Assembly: GCF_008973755.1 (NCBI RefSeq)
Contig: NZ_WBOM01000007.1
Location: 1-64,000, forward strand
DNA: 64,000 nucleotides
Source: Nitrincola alkalilacustris
GTDB taxonomy: Bacteria; Pseudomonadota; Gammaproteobacteria; Pseudomonadales; Balneatricaceae
Reading direction: 5' to 3'
Part shown: piece by piece, positions 25,610 through 36,123 of the stretch
Position numbering within the stretch: position 1 is the stretch's first letter
How the letters are laid out: the number at the start of each line of letters is the position of its first letter
The notes under the pieces: model-generated
What the model was told of the DNA's origin: nothing
The model's input: the letters and a program-made list of their open reading frames with translations, nothing else
Database searches by the model: none
Translations under genes and position numbers: made by a program

Positions 25610-26414
25610 TGTGAGATACTCCGATTAAGCGTGCATCCCTGATTACCAGGTCCTCTAACGTCCAGCTATGAAATGGTTTGTTCATCTGGGCACAAACAAA
25701 TCGGTTGGCTAAGGCATACCGAAAAGTAGTTAAATGATATCCCGGTTCCACACCGTACTTATCGTCGAGCATTGCACACAATCGAGTAACCTTTATATTT
25801 GGATACTCACTTATCCTATTCAAAAGTCCTTGAACATCATCCATCGAGATCTGATGATGGAGTCCGTTTTCTTCACTCAAATAGGGCTGTATCCAAAGCA
25901 GATTTTCACGAAGACCGTCGGAAACCTCTCTTTCAGTGAAAATTTTCCACTCGGTGTTGCGTGACTCCCAGTAAAATTTTTCGATTTGCAGCTTTTCTAT
26001 GACTCGCGGCTTAGTCAGCTCCGAAGATGATTTGACTGCTATGGCCAATTTTGATCCACCTGAAAAGTCGATCAAAAGATCAGTAGTAACCACTGTCAGC
26101 TTTCCACGAACTTGAGGATGACGAATCCCGAGCTGTGAACAGATATCCAATGTATTTTCTACAGCTATGGGAAACTGTTCCCTGATATCAATAGTTTGCT
26201 CATGCTGGTCAAAAATGAGAAAGGCGAGAAGTTCGATACCGGACAGCAAGTGATGAACTCGACCAACCGTTGCACTGCGAATACGGACGCTTTCACCTTG
26301 GCTACTCAACTCATGAACCTTAATAAATGGTTCATAGTCACGACCGTATCCCTTCCCTCGGGATAGAAGTAATTTCTTGTGCTTGGGGTCGATAGGCTTA
26401 TTGGTATCTGACAT
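25599..26414 (-). CDS. tnsA: TnsA endonuclease
   Basis: TnsA nicks the 5' ends of the transposon, which makes Tn7 transposition cut-and-paste. The protein shows the endonuclease core: ELLAFLIFD (catalytic E), TTDLLIDFS (catalytic D) and AIAVKSSSEL (catalytic K), with the EKLQIEKFYWESRNTEW helix. The residue two before the lysine is alanine where Tn7 TnsA has glutamine. ATG 26414, with GGAGG 7 bp upstream, gives 271 aa (Tn7: 273); the longer frame from 26465 lies in the end repeats. It is the first gene after the right end. Confidence 0.9.
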   Translation of the reverse strand: MSDTNKPIDPKHKKLLLSRGKGYGRDYEPFIKVHELSSQGESVRIRSATVGRVHHLLSGIELLAFLIFDQHEQTIDIREQFPIAVENTLDICSQLGIRHPQVRGKLTVVTTDLLIDFSGGSKLAIAVKSSSELTKPRVIEKLQIEKFYWESRNTEWKIFTEREVSDGLRENLLWIQPYLSEENGLHHQISMDDVQGLLNRISEYPNIKVTRLCAMLDDKYGVEPGYHLTTFRYALANRFVCAQMNKPFHSWTLEDLVIRDARLIGVSHNAS

Positions 26415-26459
26415 AAAAAAGGCCTCCATATGCGCCAAGCATAGCAGGAGGCCAATAAT

Positions 26460-26527
26460 TATCAAACTTTATTATAAAATATCAAATTTTATTATAATTT
26501 ATCAAACTTTATTATACTCTTACAACA
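26460..26527. repeat. Tn7-like right end with three TnsB binding sites
   Basis: Three direct copies of TATCAAA(C/T)TTTATTATA start at 26460, 26480 and 26500, an exact 20-bp period, followed by CTCTTACAACA to 26527. Read from the terminus inward this is TGTTGTAAGAG and then repeats containing ATAATAAAGT, close to the ACAATAAAGT core of Tn7 TnsB sites. The tnsA promoter must lie in or beside these AT-rich repeats, so TnsB binding would repress tnsABC as in Tn7. Confidence 0.85.
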
Positions 26528-26549
26528 GTTTTTACTGGGGGGTTTACAC
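26528..26549. other. glmS-proximal attTn7 flank with predicted target duplication
   Basis: These 22 bp separate the transposon terminus from the glmS stop codon. If the terminus is at 26527, the 5-bp target duplication here is GTTTT (26528-26532) and should recur beside the unseen left end. The terminus could be shifted by 3 bp because ACA occurs twice (ACAACA). Confidence 0.6.
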
Positions 26550-28376
26550 CTACTCCACCGTGACTGACTTCGCCAGATTGCGAGGCTGGTCGACATCCGT
26601 ACCTTTAAGCACAGCTACGTAATAGGACAGCAACTGCAACGGCAGGGTGTAGGCGATTGGTTCCAGCAATCTCGGCACTTCCGGCAGGCTGATCACATGC
26701 ACACCGTCTTCCGGGCGAATGCTCTGCTCACAGCCGGAGAAGACAAACAACTCTCCGCCACGGGCACGGACCTCCTGCAGGTTAGCCTTGAGCTTATCCA
26801 GCATCTCATTGCGCGGGGCGATGGTCACCACCGGCATATCCTTGTCGACCAGTGCCAGTGGGCCGTGCTTGAGTTCACCGGCGGGATAGGCTTCAGCATG
26901 GATATAGGAGATCTCCTTGAGCTTCAGCGCTCCTTCCATGGCGATCGGGCAGAGCGGCCCGCGGCCCAGGAACAGCGCATGGTGCTTCTCGTTGAAGGCT
27001 TCCGCCATCAGCGCCACCGGCTTGTCGAGTGCCAGCAGATCACGCAGCAGATCCGGCAGTTGCTTGAGTTGCCCGATGATCTCGGCTTCTTTCTCTGGCG
27101 TCATACCGAAACGACGGCCCAGTGCAATAGTTGTCAGGATCAGTGCCACCAGTTGCGACGTGAACGCCTTGGTCGAAGCGACGCCGATCTCGGGGCCTGC
27201 ATTGGTCATCAGACACAGATCGGACTCGCGTACCAGTGAGCTGCCGGGCACGTTGCAGATCGCAAGACTTGCGAGCACGCGTGATTTCACTTCACGCAGT
27301 GCGGCCAGGGTATCGGCCGTTTCGCCTGACTGCGACAGGGTGATCAGCAGCGTGCCTTCGGGTATCACCACCTGACGGTAGCGGAACTCGCTTGCCACCT
27401 CGACCGAACAGGGGATACCAACCAGCTCTTCGATCCAGTAGCGCGCCACTAACCCTGCATGGAAACTGGTACCGCAGGCGACGATCTGCACCTGGCGTAC
27501 CTGATCAAAAACGGTACCCGCCTCAATACCGAACGCCTGCTCCAGCAGATGATCACCGCTGATGCGGCCTTCCAGCACCTGTTGCATGACAGCTGGTTGT
27601 TCGTAGATCTCCTTCAGCATGAAGTGCTTGAACTGCCCCTTCTCTGCCGAGCTGATGCCATGCTCAAAAAGGTGTGATGGACGCTCCACCTGCTCATCTG
27701 CTGCGTTATAGATCGTGACGCTGCCAGTGGTGATACAGGCAACATCGCCCTCATCCAGAAAGATAAAGCGGTCAGTCACCGGCAGCAGTGCCAATTGATC
27801 CGACGCGATGAAGTGCTCTCCGATACCTACACCGATCACCAATGGGCTGCCTTTACGTGCCGCCAGCAATAGCTCCGGGTAGTCGGCATGGATCACTCCC
27901 AGTGAGAAGGCACCCTTGAGTCGTGCAACCGAAGTTTTGAATGCCTGCAGCAGGCTCTGGCCCTGTTTGACAGCCTGATCGATCAGGTGGGCCACCACTT
28001 CGGTATCCGTATCCGAACTGAACTGATAGCCGGCAGCCATCAGTTCAGCCTTGATCGGTTCGAAATTCTCGATGATTCCGTTATGCACCAGTGCCAGTCT
28101 GTCGCCAGACATATGCGGATGCGCATTGCCTTCAGTCGGTTTGCCGTGTGTCGCCCAGCGGGTATGCGCGATGCCGGTCGAACCGGACAGGGGTTGTGCA
28201 TCATGTGCATCCTGCAACGCCTGAACCTTACCGGCACGGCGCAAACGACCTATCTGCTGATCTACCATCACCGCCATACCAGCTGAGTCATAGCCACGAT
28301 ATTCCAGACGATGCAGACCTTCCAGCAAAATACCCGCAACCGGTCTGACTGAAACTGCTCCTACTATTCCACACAT
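26550..28376 (-). CDS. glmS: Glutamine-fructose-6-phosphate aminotransferase GlmS
   Basis: GlmS makes glucosamine-6-phosphate, the first step to UDP-GlcNAc for cell wall and lipopolysaccharide. The N-terminal glutaminase starts MCGIVGAV with the catalytic Cys2, and the two SIS isomerase domains follow (CGTSFHAGLVARYW; LGRGPLCPIAMEGALKLKE). The C-terminus LAKSVTVE is the canonical end, and its coding sequence is the TnsD recognition site. The length, 608 aa, is normal. It follows glmU by 11 bp on the same strand, so the two form an operon. The transposon sits just beyond the stop without damaging the gene. Confidence 0.98.
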   Translation of the reverse strand: MCGIVGAVSVRPVAGILLEGLHRLEYRGYDSAGMAVMVDQQIGRLRRAGKVQALQDAHDAQPLSGSTGIAHTRWATHGKPTEGNAHPHMSGDRLALVHNGIIENFEPIKAELMAAGYQFSSDTDTEVVAHLIDQAVKQGQSLLQAFKTSVARLKGAFSLGVIHADYPELLLAARKGSPLVIGVGIGEHFIASDQLALLPVTDRFIFLDEGDVACITTGSVTIYNAADEQVERPSHLFEHGISSAEKGQFKHFMLKEIYEQPAVMQQVLEGRISGDHLLEQAFGIEAGTVFDQVRQVQIVACGTSFHAGLVARYWIEELVGIPCSVEVASEFRYRQVVIPEGTLLITLSQSGETADTLAALREVKSRVLASLAICNVPGSSLVRESDLCLMTNAGPEIGVASTKAFTSQLVALILTTIALGRRFGMTPEKEAEIIGQLKQLPDLLRDLLALDKPVALMAEAFNEKHHALFLGRGPLCPIAMEGALKLKEISYIHAEAYPAGELKHGPLALVDKDMPVVTIAPRNEMLDKLKANLQEVRARGGELFVFSGCEQSIRPEDGVHVISLPEVPRLLEPIAYTLPLQLLSYYVAVLKGTDVDQPRNLAKSVTVE

Positions 28377-28387
28377 GATACTTCTCC

Positions 28388-29755
28388 TCAGGACCGGGTT
28401 TTGGTCGGCCGCTTCCAGCTGTCCAGGTTGATCTGTTTACCGCGCGCAACTGCCAACTGCTGCTCACCAACCGTTTTGGTGATGGTTGAGCCAGCGCCGA
28501 TCGTGGCGCCATCACCGACACTCACCGGTGCCACCAATGATGTATTGGAGCCGATAAAGGCACCGTTGCCGATCTCGGTCTTGAATTTATTCACGCCATC
28601 ATAGTTGCAGGTAATCGTTCCTGCACCAATGTTAACCTGTTCGCCAACCTCGGCATCACCAATGTAGCTCAGATGATTGACCTTGCTGCCGGCACCGATC
28701 TGCGCCTTTTTGGTTTCAACAAAGTTGCCGATACGTGCACCTGTCGCCAGCTCAGTACCGGGACGCAGACGAGCAAAGGGGCCAATACTGGCATTGTCAG
28801 CGACGATCACACCATCCAGCATGGAGTTGGCTTCAATTCGGGTATGTGCACCGATACGGCTGTTGCGGATCACGCAGTTGGGACCTATCACCACGCCATC
28901 GCCCAGCTCCACCTCACCTTCAAACACGCAGTTCACATCGATGAACAGATCACGTCCGGTCTGCAGGCGGCCACGGATATCGATCCGTTGCGGGTCGGGC
29001 AGGGTGACGCCATCAGCCATCAGTTGCTGCGCCTGCTGCAGTTGATACCAACGCTCCAGCAAAGCCAGTTGCTGCCGATTGTTGACGCCCTGCACCTCCT
29101 GCTCAGCATCCGGCTGCAGCGTGGCAATTGGCACTCCGGCATTAGCGGCCATGGCGATGATATCGGTCAGATAATATTCTCCCTGGGCATTGCTCGATGA
29201 CAACTGCGGCAACCACTCGCGCAGCATTGATACCTGCAGCGCCATGATACCGGTATTCACTTCCGTGACCTTGAGCTGCTCTGACGAGGCATCCTTCTGC
29301 TCAACAATCGCGACTACCTCATGCGCAGTATTGCGCAGAATGCGGCCATAGCCGGTTGGATCGTCCAGATTAACCGTCAACAGGGCCAGTTGCTGATGGC
29401 TGGCAAGCGCGACCATCTGTGCCATTGTCTTGTATTGGATCAGCGGTACATCACCATACAGAATCAGCATGATCGCATCATCGGCACAGTGCGGCAGGGT
29501 CTGCAGCACCGCATGCCCGGTACCCAGTTGCTGTTCCTGCAGCGTAAAGCGCAGTGACTGATCAGCCATCGCCTGACGGATCAGATCGGCACCATGGCCT
29601 ATGACAAGCTGAATCGCCGCCTCCGGCAACTGTGACGCACTGTCGATCACATGCTGCAGCATCGGCTTGCCCGCCAACGGGTGCATCACCTTGGGTAAGG
29701 CAGATTTCATCCGCGTGCCCTGACCGGCCGCCAGAATCACGACTTCAATGTTCAT
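28388..29755 (-). CDS. glmU: Bifunctional GlcN-1-P acetyltransferase / GlcNAc-1-P uridyltransferase GlmU
   Basis: GlmU finishes UDP-GlcNAc synthesis. The N-terminal uridyltransferase begins VVILAAGQGTRMKSALPKVM, and the C-terminal acetyltransferase is a left-handed beta helix of hexapeptide repeats (from about residue 250; for example IGAGTITCNYDGVNKFKT). ATG 29755 gives 455 aa, the usual length; the longer open frame to 29833 adds non-conserved residues. The 105 bp to the divergent regulator gene at 29861 contain its promoter. Confidence 0.97.
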   Translation of the reverse strand: MNIEVVILAAGQGTRMKSALPKVMHPLAGKPMLQHVIDSASQLPEAAIQLVIGHGADLIRQAMADQSLRFTLQEQQLGTGHAVLQTLPHCADDAIMLILYGDVPLIQYKTMAQMVALASHQQLALLTVNLDDPTGYGRILRNTAHEVVAIVEQKDASSEQLKVTEVNTGIMALQVSMLREWLPQLSSSNAQGEYYLTDIIAMAANAGVPIATLQPDAEQEVQGVNNRQQLALLERWYQLQQAQQLMADGVTLPDPQRIDIRGRLQTGRDLFIDVNCVFEGEVELGDGVVIGPNCVIRNSRIGAHTRIEANSMLDGVIVADNASIGPFARLRPGTELATGARIGNFVETKKAQIGAGSKVNHLSYIGDAEVGEQVNIGAGTITCNYDGVNKFKTEIGNGAFIGSNTSLVAPVSVGDGATIGAGSTITKTVGEQQLAVARGKQINLDSWKRPTKTRS

Positions 29756-29860
29756 ATCCAAGCAAAAAATCCCTGAGATAAATAGTTTGTCCAAGTATTG
29801 ACCCGAATTTACAGGATTGTCAGAATCAAGCAATATGTTTTGTCAGAGAAAAATTGACAA

Positions 29861-30601
29861 ATGGATGATCAAATCTTTGCACAACTCGGCCTGGATATCC
29901 GCGCCGTCAGCATCTATCGCAGCCTGCTGTCGCTTGGACCAAGTCCAATACGCACTATTGCCGAGCGCTCCGGTGTCAATCGCGGCACAACCTATGACCT
30001 GCTGAAGCAGATGCAGCAGCAGGGCATCGTCGCCTATCTGCCCAAAGGCAAGCGTCGCTACTTTTCTGCCCGAGAGCCAGAGGTGCTGTTGCAACTGGCT
30101 GAGGAGCGCAAGACACAGCTGGATCAGACCATCAGTCAGTTGAAAACTCGGATCATTCCCGAGCTGCATCATCTCAAACCCGATTTCAGTGCCGCCAATG
30201 TCCAGTTTTATGAAGGCGATGCCGGAATCGAGCAGGTACTGCGGGATATCCTGTCTCAGGTATCACAACAGGATGACAAGCAGTATCGGGTTTTCTCCTC
30301 CAAACCGATCCGTCCCCTGTTGTATCGCCCCTTCCCGACCTTCACGGCACAGCGTATCCAGCGCGGTATCCATGTGCGAGTAATAGCCATCGGCGATGGT
30401 GGTGAAAGTGCCGAGTTGTCGGAACGTAAATGGATCAAGACCGAAGGACCGGTCGATGCCGCCTATATCGCCATCTATCCACCGCGCTGTGCCATCATAT
30501 CCCTGGCATCGGACAACTATCCGACCGCTGTAGTGATAGACTCTCAGGAGGTGGCGATGGCCCAGAAGATTATTTTTGATACCCTGTGGGGCTATATCTG
30601 A
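29861..30601 (+). CDS. TrmB-like HTH transcriptional regulator
   Basis: The 246-aa protein has an N-terminal winged helix (SVYRSLLSLG-type start, then IAERSGVNRGTTYDLLKQMQ and KGKRRYFSAREPEVL) as in the TrmB family, then a C-terminal effector domain with AANVQFYEGDAGIEQVLRDI. The family usually senses sugars in archaea; bacterial members are little studied. It is divergent from glmU-glmS and 15 bp upstream of an esterase gene, so either may be its target. Its location between UDP-GlcNAc genes and the ATP synthase operon gives no clear hint of the ligand. Confidence 0.75.
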   Translation: MDDQIFAQLGLDIRAVSIYRSLLSLGPSPIRTIAERSGVNRGTTYDLLKQMQQQGIVAYLPKGKRRYFSAREPEVLLQLAEERKTQLDQTISQLKTRIIPELHHLKPDFSAANVQFYEGDAGIEQVLRDILSQVSQQDDKQYRVFSSKPIRPLLYRPFPTFTAQRIQRGIHVRVIAIGDGGESAELSERKWIKTEGPVDAAYIAIYPPRCAIISLASDNYPTAVVIDSQEVAMAQKIIFDTLWGYI

Positions 30602-30616
30602 AAAGGAATATGTTTA

Positions 30617-31573
30617 ATGAATAGCAGCCTGCCACCCCTTGATCCCAGGCTTGCCGATTGGCTGGAGACCTTCAATCGCGCCCTGGCACAGCAGAGAGCC
30701 TCAGGCACCAGTCTGACACCGATTGCGGTGCGTGAGGGGCTGTCCTATCTGACCGCTTCACTGGTCACGAGCAAGCCATCTCTGCCCTGGATCGGGGATG
30801 CGATGGTGTCGGGTGGCGAATACAGTGTGCCAGTAAGAATATACGATCCTGACCCGACACAGGCCAAGCCTGTCTGTCTGTACCTGCATGGCGGTGGACA
30901 TCTCGCCGGCAGCGTCAGTGTCTATGACCCTGTCTGCCGCAAGCTGGCTGCAGCCAGTGGCCAGTTGGTTGTGTCGCTCGAATACCGTCTGGCTCCAGAG
31001 TGCCCCTATCCCTGTGCGCTGAATGATGCCATCAGTGTTGTCAGACATATCCGGCCAGTACTGGAAGAGAAGCAGCGACTCATCACCGATCAGCTCAATA
31101 TCGCTGGCGACTCCGGCGGTGGTGCATTGGCTGCGTCCGTCTGTGCCGCCCTGCAATCCGAACAGCCTCACCCTATCAGCCGCCAGTTGCTGATCTACCC
31201 CAATCTGGATTACACACTGGCGCATCCATCGGTTGAGCAACTGAGTGAAGGCTATCTGCTCGAGAAAGCCCGCATCCTCTGGTATTACGAACAGTATTTT
31301 CAGCACAACGAGGATCGTGTCGCCGCTTCCCCACTGCATATGCCCATGAGCGCACAACTGCCACCCACCTTCATCATCACCGCAGGTTACTGTCCGTTAA
31401 AGGATGAAGCAGCCGTTTACCTCCAACGTCTCGATGCGCTAGGGGTTGAGACTGAGCATCTGGCATTCGACAACCTGCTGCATGCCTTTCTGAATATGGA
31501 GGATCTGGTACCGGATGCCTGCGCTCTGAGCTACCAGGCGATGGCGGCCTTCCTTAACCGGAAGAGCTTCTGA
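30617..31573 (+). CDS. Alpha/beta hydrolase of the hormone-sensitive-lipase (esterase) family
   Basis: The 318-aa protein has the oxyanion-hole HGGG motif (YLHGGGHLAGS, around residue 93), the nucleophile elbow GDSGGGALAAS (Ser around 167), and a C-terminal DNLLHAFLNM holding the catalytic histidine. These are hallmarks of carboxylesterases of the HSL family. No signal peptide is present, so it is cytoplasmic. It is cotranscribed with the TrmB-like regulator. The substrate cannot be read from the sequence. Confidence 0.85.
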   Translation: MNSSLPPLDPRLADWLETFNRALAQQRASGTSLTPIAVREGLSYLTASLVTSKPSLPWIGDAMVSGGEYSVPVRIYDPDPTQAKPVCLYLHGGGHLAGSVSVYDPVCRKLAAASGQLVVSLEYRLAPECPYPCALNDAISVVRHIRPVLEEKQRLITDQLNIAGDSGGGALAASVCAALQSEQPHPISRQLLIYPNLDYTLAHPSVEQLSEGYLLEKARILWYYEQYFQHNEDRVAASPLHMPMSAQLPPTFIITAGYCPLKDEAAVYLQRLDALGVETEHLAFDNLLHAFLNMEDLVPDACALSYQAMAAFLNRKSF

Positions 31574-31600
31574 TAGAGACAGGTGGAGAGAAAGATCCAG

Positions 31601-31697
31601 CTGGCAATTGCTCCTGCGTTGCCAGGGTACAGCTCATCCCTCTGTAATACTGGCAACCGCTCCTGCGTTGCCAGCATACTGCACATCCCTGTGCATA
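31601..31697. repeat. Two 49-bp direct repeats, each with a CTGGCAA/TTGCCAG hairpin
   Basis: The unit at 31601-31649 is repeated at 31650-31697 with a few changes. Each contains CTGGCAA, about 11 bp, then TTGCCAG, a 7-bp stem, and the shared CTCCTGCGTTGCCAG. The pair lies between convergent genes (esterase and atpC). It looks like a REP-type repeat. Confidence 0.65.
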
Positions 31698-31703
31698 AAA
31701 AAA

Positions 31704-31725
31704 ACAGCCCGAAGGCTGCTTTTTG
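31704..31725. terminator. Bidirectional intrinsic terminator for the atp operon and the esterase
   Basis: CAGCC-CGAA-GGCTG forms a tight stem, with T-runs on both strands (TTTTT at 31720-31724 rightward and the complement of the eight A residues around 31697-31704 leftward). It ends atpC transcription on the minus strand and the esterase unit on the plus strand. Confidence 0.8.
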
Positions 31726-31749
31726 TTGGTAAGTAACATCCAGAAGGGG

Positions 31750-32175
31750 TTACTTGCCGAGTTTTTTCCTGATCTGCTGCAAGGTACGAAGTTGCGCAGC
31801 GGCTTCAGCCAGTTGTCCGGCAGCACGTGAATATTCAAATTCTGCACTCTTGTCTGAGAGTGCGTGCGACGCGTGTTTCTGAGCTTCTACAGCTGCAGCT
31901 TCATCAAGATCCTTCGCACGCAGAGCGGTGTCTGCCAGTACGATGACCTTGTTTGGCTGGATTTCGATAAATCCACCGGAGACGTAAAATACGTCATCCT
32001 CACCACCTGCCTTGCGCAGCTCGACAGGGCCGGGTTTCAGTTCCGTCAACAGCGGAGTGTGACCGGGCAGTATGCCCAGGTCACCCATGCTTCCTGTCAC
32101 TGAAATGAACTCGACCAGACCGCTGAAGATCTGCTCTTCGGCGCTGACGATTTCACATTGTACAGTTACAGCCAT
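31750..32175 (-). CDS. atpC: ATP synthase F1 epsilon subunit
   Basis: The 141-aa protein has the N-terminal beta-sandwich ([38 protein letters not shown]) and a C-terminal helical hairpin rich in alanine. Epsilon links gamma to the c-ring and can inhibit ATP hydrolysis. It is the last gene of the atp operon, 32 bp after atpD, and a terminator follows. Confidence 0.96.
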   Translation of the reverse strand: MAVTVQCEIVSAEEQIFSGLVEFISVTGSMGDLGILPGHTPLLTELKPGPVELRKAGGEDDVFYVSGGFIEIQPNKVIVLADTALRAKDLDEAAAVEAQKHASHALSDKSAEFEYSRAAGQLAEAAAQLRTLQQIRKKLGK

Positions 32176-32207
32176 GCTGATTACCTCTTGGAAGGTTTAG
32201 CCAGAAC

Positions 32208-33599
<1,392 letters not shown>

Positions 33600-33624
33600 T
33601 TAACATTTAAACCTGTTCACTGCA

Positions 33625-34488
33625 TTAAACAGCAGCAGCACCACTGACAATTTCAGAAATTTCCTGAGTGATTGCCGCCTGACGAGCCTTGTTATAAACC
33701 ATCTGAAGCTCATCGATGAGGTCAGCAGCGTTATCAGACGCGTTTTTCATCGCCAGCATTCTTGCTGCCTGTTCACAGGCAAGATTCTCAATCACAGCCT
33801 GGTAGACTATCGACTCTATGTAGCGGATCAGCAGGGCTTCAAGCACCTGTCTCGCATCCGGCTCATAGATGTAGTCCCAGTTATGAGTGGGAGTGTCATC
33901 GCTTTCGACTGCGCGCAATGGCAACAGCTGCTCTACATTAGGTTGCTGTGTCATGGTATTGACGAATTCATTCGAAACGACAAATACCTTGTCCACTCGG
34001 CCCTCTTCGAAGGCACTCAGCATCGTCTTGACAGAGCCTATCAGGTCGGCGAGTTCAGGCTGATCGCCCAGACCACCGCGTGCAGCAACAACATTGCCGC
34101 CAAAGCTCTTGAAGAAGCTGATCGCCTTGGAACCCAGCGCACAGATGTCAATCTCGACATTCTGGTCGTGGTATTCCTTCATTCTTCCAACAGCCGCCTT
34201 GAACAGGTTAACGTTCAGACCGCCACACAGGCCACGGTCAGTTGCGACGATGATGAAACCGACGCGTTTGACTTCCCGTTCCTGCATGTAGAGGTGGTTG
34301 TATTCAGGGTTGGCCTTGGCCAGATGCTGAATAACTCCACGGATGCCGTTGGCATATGGACGTGAGGACCTCATGCGATCCTGAGCCTTACGCATTTTCG
34401 ACGCAGCAACCATTTCCATGGCACTGGTGATCTTGCGCGTGCTGCCGATACTCGCAATCTTTGTCTTAATCTCTTTTCCGACTGCCAT
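33625..34488 (-). CDS. atpG: ATP synthase F1 gamma subunit
   Basis: The 287-aa protein starts with the family signature [20 protein letters not shown] and [13 protein letters not shown] and ends in [14 protein letters not shown], the two long helices that form the rotating shaft. Its middle holds the Rossmann-like domain ([14 protein letters not shown]). It sits between atpA and atpD in normal order. Confidence 0.97.
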   Translation of the reverse strand: MAVGKEIKTKIASIGSTRKITSAMEMVAASKMRKAQDRMRSSRPYANGIRGVIQHLAKANPEYNHLYMQEREVKRVGFIIVATDRGLCGGLNVNLFKAAVGRMKEYHDQNVEIDICALGSKAISFFKSFGGNVVAARGGLGDQPELADLIGSVKTMLSAFEEGRVDKVFVVSNEFVNTMTQQPNVEQLLPLRAVESDDTPTHNWDYIYEPDARQVLEALLIRYIESIVYQAVIENLACEQAARMLAMKNASDNAADLIDELQMVYNKARQAAITQEISEIVSGAAAV

Positions 34489-34562
34489 AGTTTCGCCTCT
34501 ATTCCTAACTCAGTGCATGGTCTGCCGGACAATGTCCGCAGACCCTGTACTCTGACGAGTAA

Positions 34563-36107
34563 TTACCAAGTCTGGGTAGATTTGAACTTCTCGATGCCAG
34601 CCTTGAGCTGTGCTGCGATTTCGTCGTTATAGTCGCCGGAATCGTTGATCTTCTTCATCAGATCAGCACACTCGCTGTTGAAGTAAGAGATCAGAGCAGC
34701 CTCGAAGGCACCAATTTTGTTCAGCTCTACATCTTTCAGGTAGCCTTCGTTGGCAGCGTAAAGACTCAGACCCATTTCTGCGACAGACATTGGTGAGTAC
34801 TGGTGCTGTTTCATCAGCTCAGTTACACGCTGTCCATGCTCCAGCTGGGAACGGGTCGCTTCATCAAGATCAGAAGCAAACTGTGCGAAAGCAGCAAGTT
34901 CACGATACTGTGCCAGTGCCAGACGTACACCACCACCCAGTTTCTTGACGATCTTGGTCTGAGCTGCACCACCGACACGAGAAACCGACAGACCTGCGTT
35001 GATCGCAGGACGGATACCGGAGTTGAACAGATCTGATTCAAGGAAGATCTGACCATCGGTAATCGAGATCACGTTGGTTGGTACGAACGCAGATACGTCG
35101 CCACCCTGGGTTTCAATTATAGGCAGAGCTGTCAGAGAACCGGTTTTACCTTTCACTTCACCATTGGTGAATTTTTCAACATATTCAGCGTTAACACGCG
35201 CCGCACGCTCAAGCAGACGGGAGTGCAGATAGAATACGTCGCCTGGGTAGGCTTCACGTCCTGGTGGACGACGCAGCAGCAGGGAGATCTGGCGATAAGC
35301 CCAGGCCTGCTTGGTCAAATCATCATAGATGATCAGTGCATCTTCACCGCGGTCGCGGAAGTATTCACCCATGGTGCAGCCGGCATAAGGTGCCAGGAAC
35401 AGCATGGGAGCAGGATCGGACGCGCCGGCTGCCACAACGATGGTGTGATCCATCGCGCCATGTTCTTCCAGCTTGCGTACAACGTTGGCGATGGTGGACT
35501 GCTTCTGTCCGATCGCAACATAGATACACTTGATGCCAGTACCTTTCTGGTTGATGATCGCATCGATAGCGATAGCTGATTTACCAACCTGACGGTCACC
35601 GATGATCAGCTCACGCTGGCCACGGCCGATTGGAACCATCGCATCGATCGCTTTCAGACCTGTCTGGACAGGCTGATCAACCGATTTACGTTCAATTACA
35701 CCAGGTGCCACTTTTTCAAGCGGCTCAGTGATGGATGTAGTGATTGGGCCTTTACCGTCAATCGGATTACCCAGAGCGTCAACAACACGCCCGAGGAGTT
35801 CAGGACCCACAGGAACTTCAAGAATACGACCGGTACAACGAGCAGTCATGCCCTCTACCAGGTCCTTGTAGTCACCCAGAACCACGGCGCCGACAGAGTC
35901 GCGCTCGAGGTTCAGTGCCATTCCGTAGATACCACCGGGAAGCTCGATCATTTCGCCGTACATAACATCGGCAAGACCGTGAATCAGGATGATACCATCG
36001 GATACGCTTACGATTGTGCCCTCATTACGGGCTTCAGAAGACACATCAAGTTTTTCGATGCGCTTCTTGAGAATCTCGCTGATCTCAGATGGATTCAGTT
36101 GCTGCAT
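34563..36107 (-). CDS. atpA: ATP synthase F1 alpha subunit
   Basis: The 514-aa protein starts [15 protein letters not shown] and contains the P-loop [13 protein letters not shown] (around residue 170) and the signature [17 protein letters not shown]. Alpha carries non-catalytic nucleotide sites and the arginine finger in ISVSRVGG. It is 16 bp after atpH. There is no defect. Confidence 0.98.
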   Translation of the reverse strand: MQQLNPSEISEILKKRIEKLDVSSEARNEGTIVSVSDGIILIHGLADVMYGEMIELPGGIYGMALNLERDSVGAVVLGDYKDLVEGMTARCTGRILEVPVGPELLGRVVDALGNPIDGKGPITTSITEPLEKVAPGVIERKSVDQPVQTGLKAIDAMVPIGRGQRELIIGDRQVGKSAIAIDAIINQKGTGIKCIYVAIGQKQSTIANVVRKLEEHGAMDHTIVVAAGASDPAPMLFLAPYAGCTMGEYFRDRGEDALIIYDDLTKQAWAYRQISLLLRRPPGREAYPGDVFYLHSRLLERAARVNAEYVEKFTNGEVKGKTGSLTALPIIETQGGDVSAFVPTNVISITDGQIFLESDLFNSGIRPAINAGLSVSRVGGAAQTKIVKKLGGGVRLALAQYRELAAFAQFASDLDEATRSQLEHGQRVTELMKQHQYSPMSVAEMGLSLYAANEGYLKDVELNKIGAFEAALISYFNSECADLMKKINDSGDYNDEIAAQLKAGIEKFKSTQTW

Positions 36108-36123
36108 TGTTATTCCCCATTAC

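Larger units (their letters stand above)
1..26527. mobile_element. Tn7-like transposon inserted at glmS (right part; left end not in window)
   Basis: The element carries homologues of all five Tn7 proteins, and its right end with TnsB-type repeats lies 22 bp past the glmS stop codon, which is the classic Tn7 attachment site used through TnsD. The cargo is a phosphorothioation defence island, mazEF and decayed toxin-antitoxin and IS remnants. The tns genes are split into tnsABC and tnsDE blocks by the cargo. I searched positions 1-2500 by eye for a left end (TGTTG start followed by inverted copies of the 17-bp repeat) and saw none, so the left boundary given here is only the window edge. The base composition of the cargo is visibly more AT-rich than that of the chromosome to the right. 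Confidence 0.88.

Noticed and set aside
26460-26516. CRISPR array
   Set aside because: The three repeats have a 20-bp period with 3-bp gaps, so they are transposon end sites; no spaced repeat array was found elsewhere in the window.
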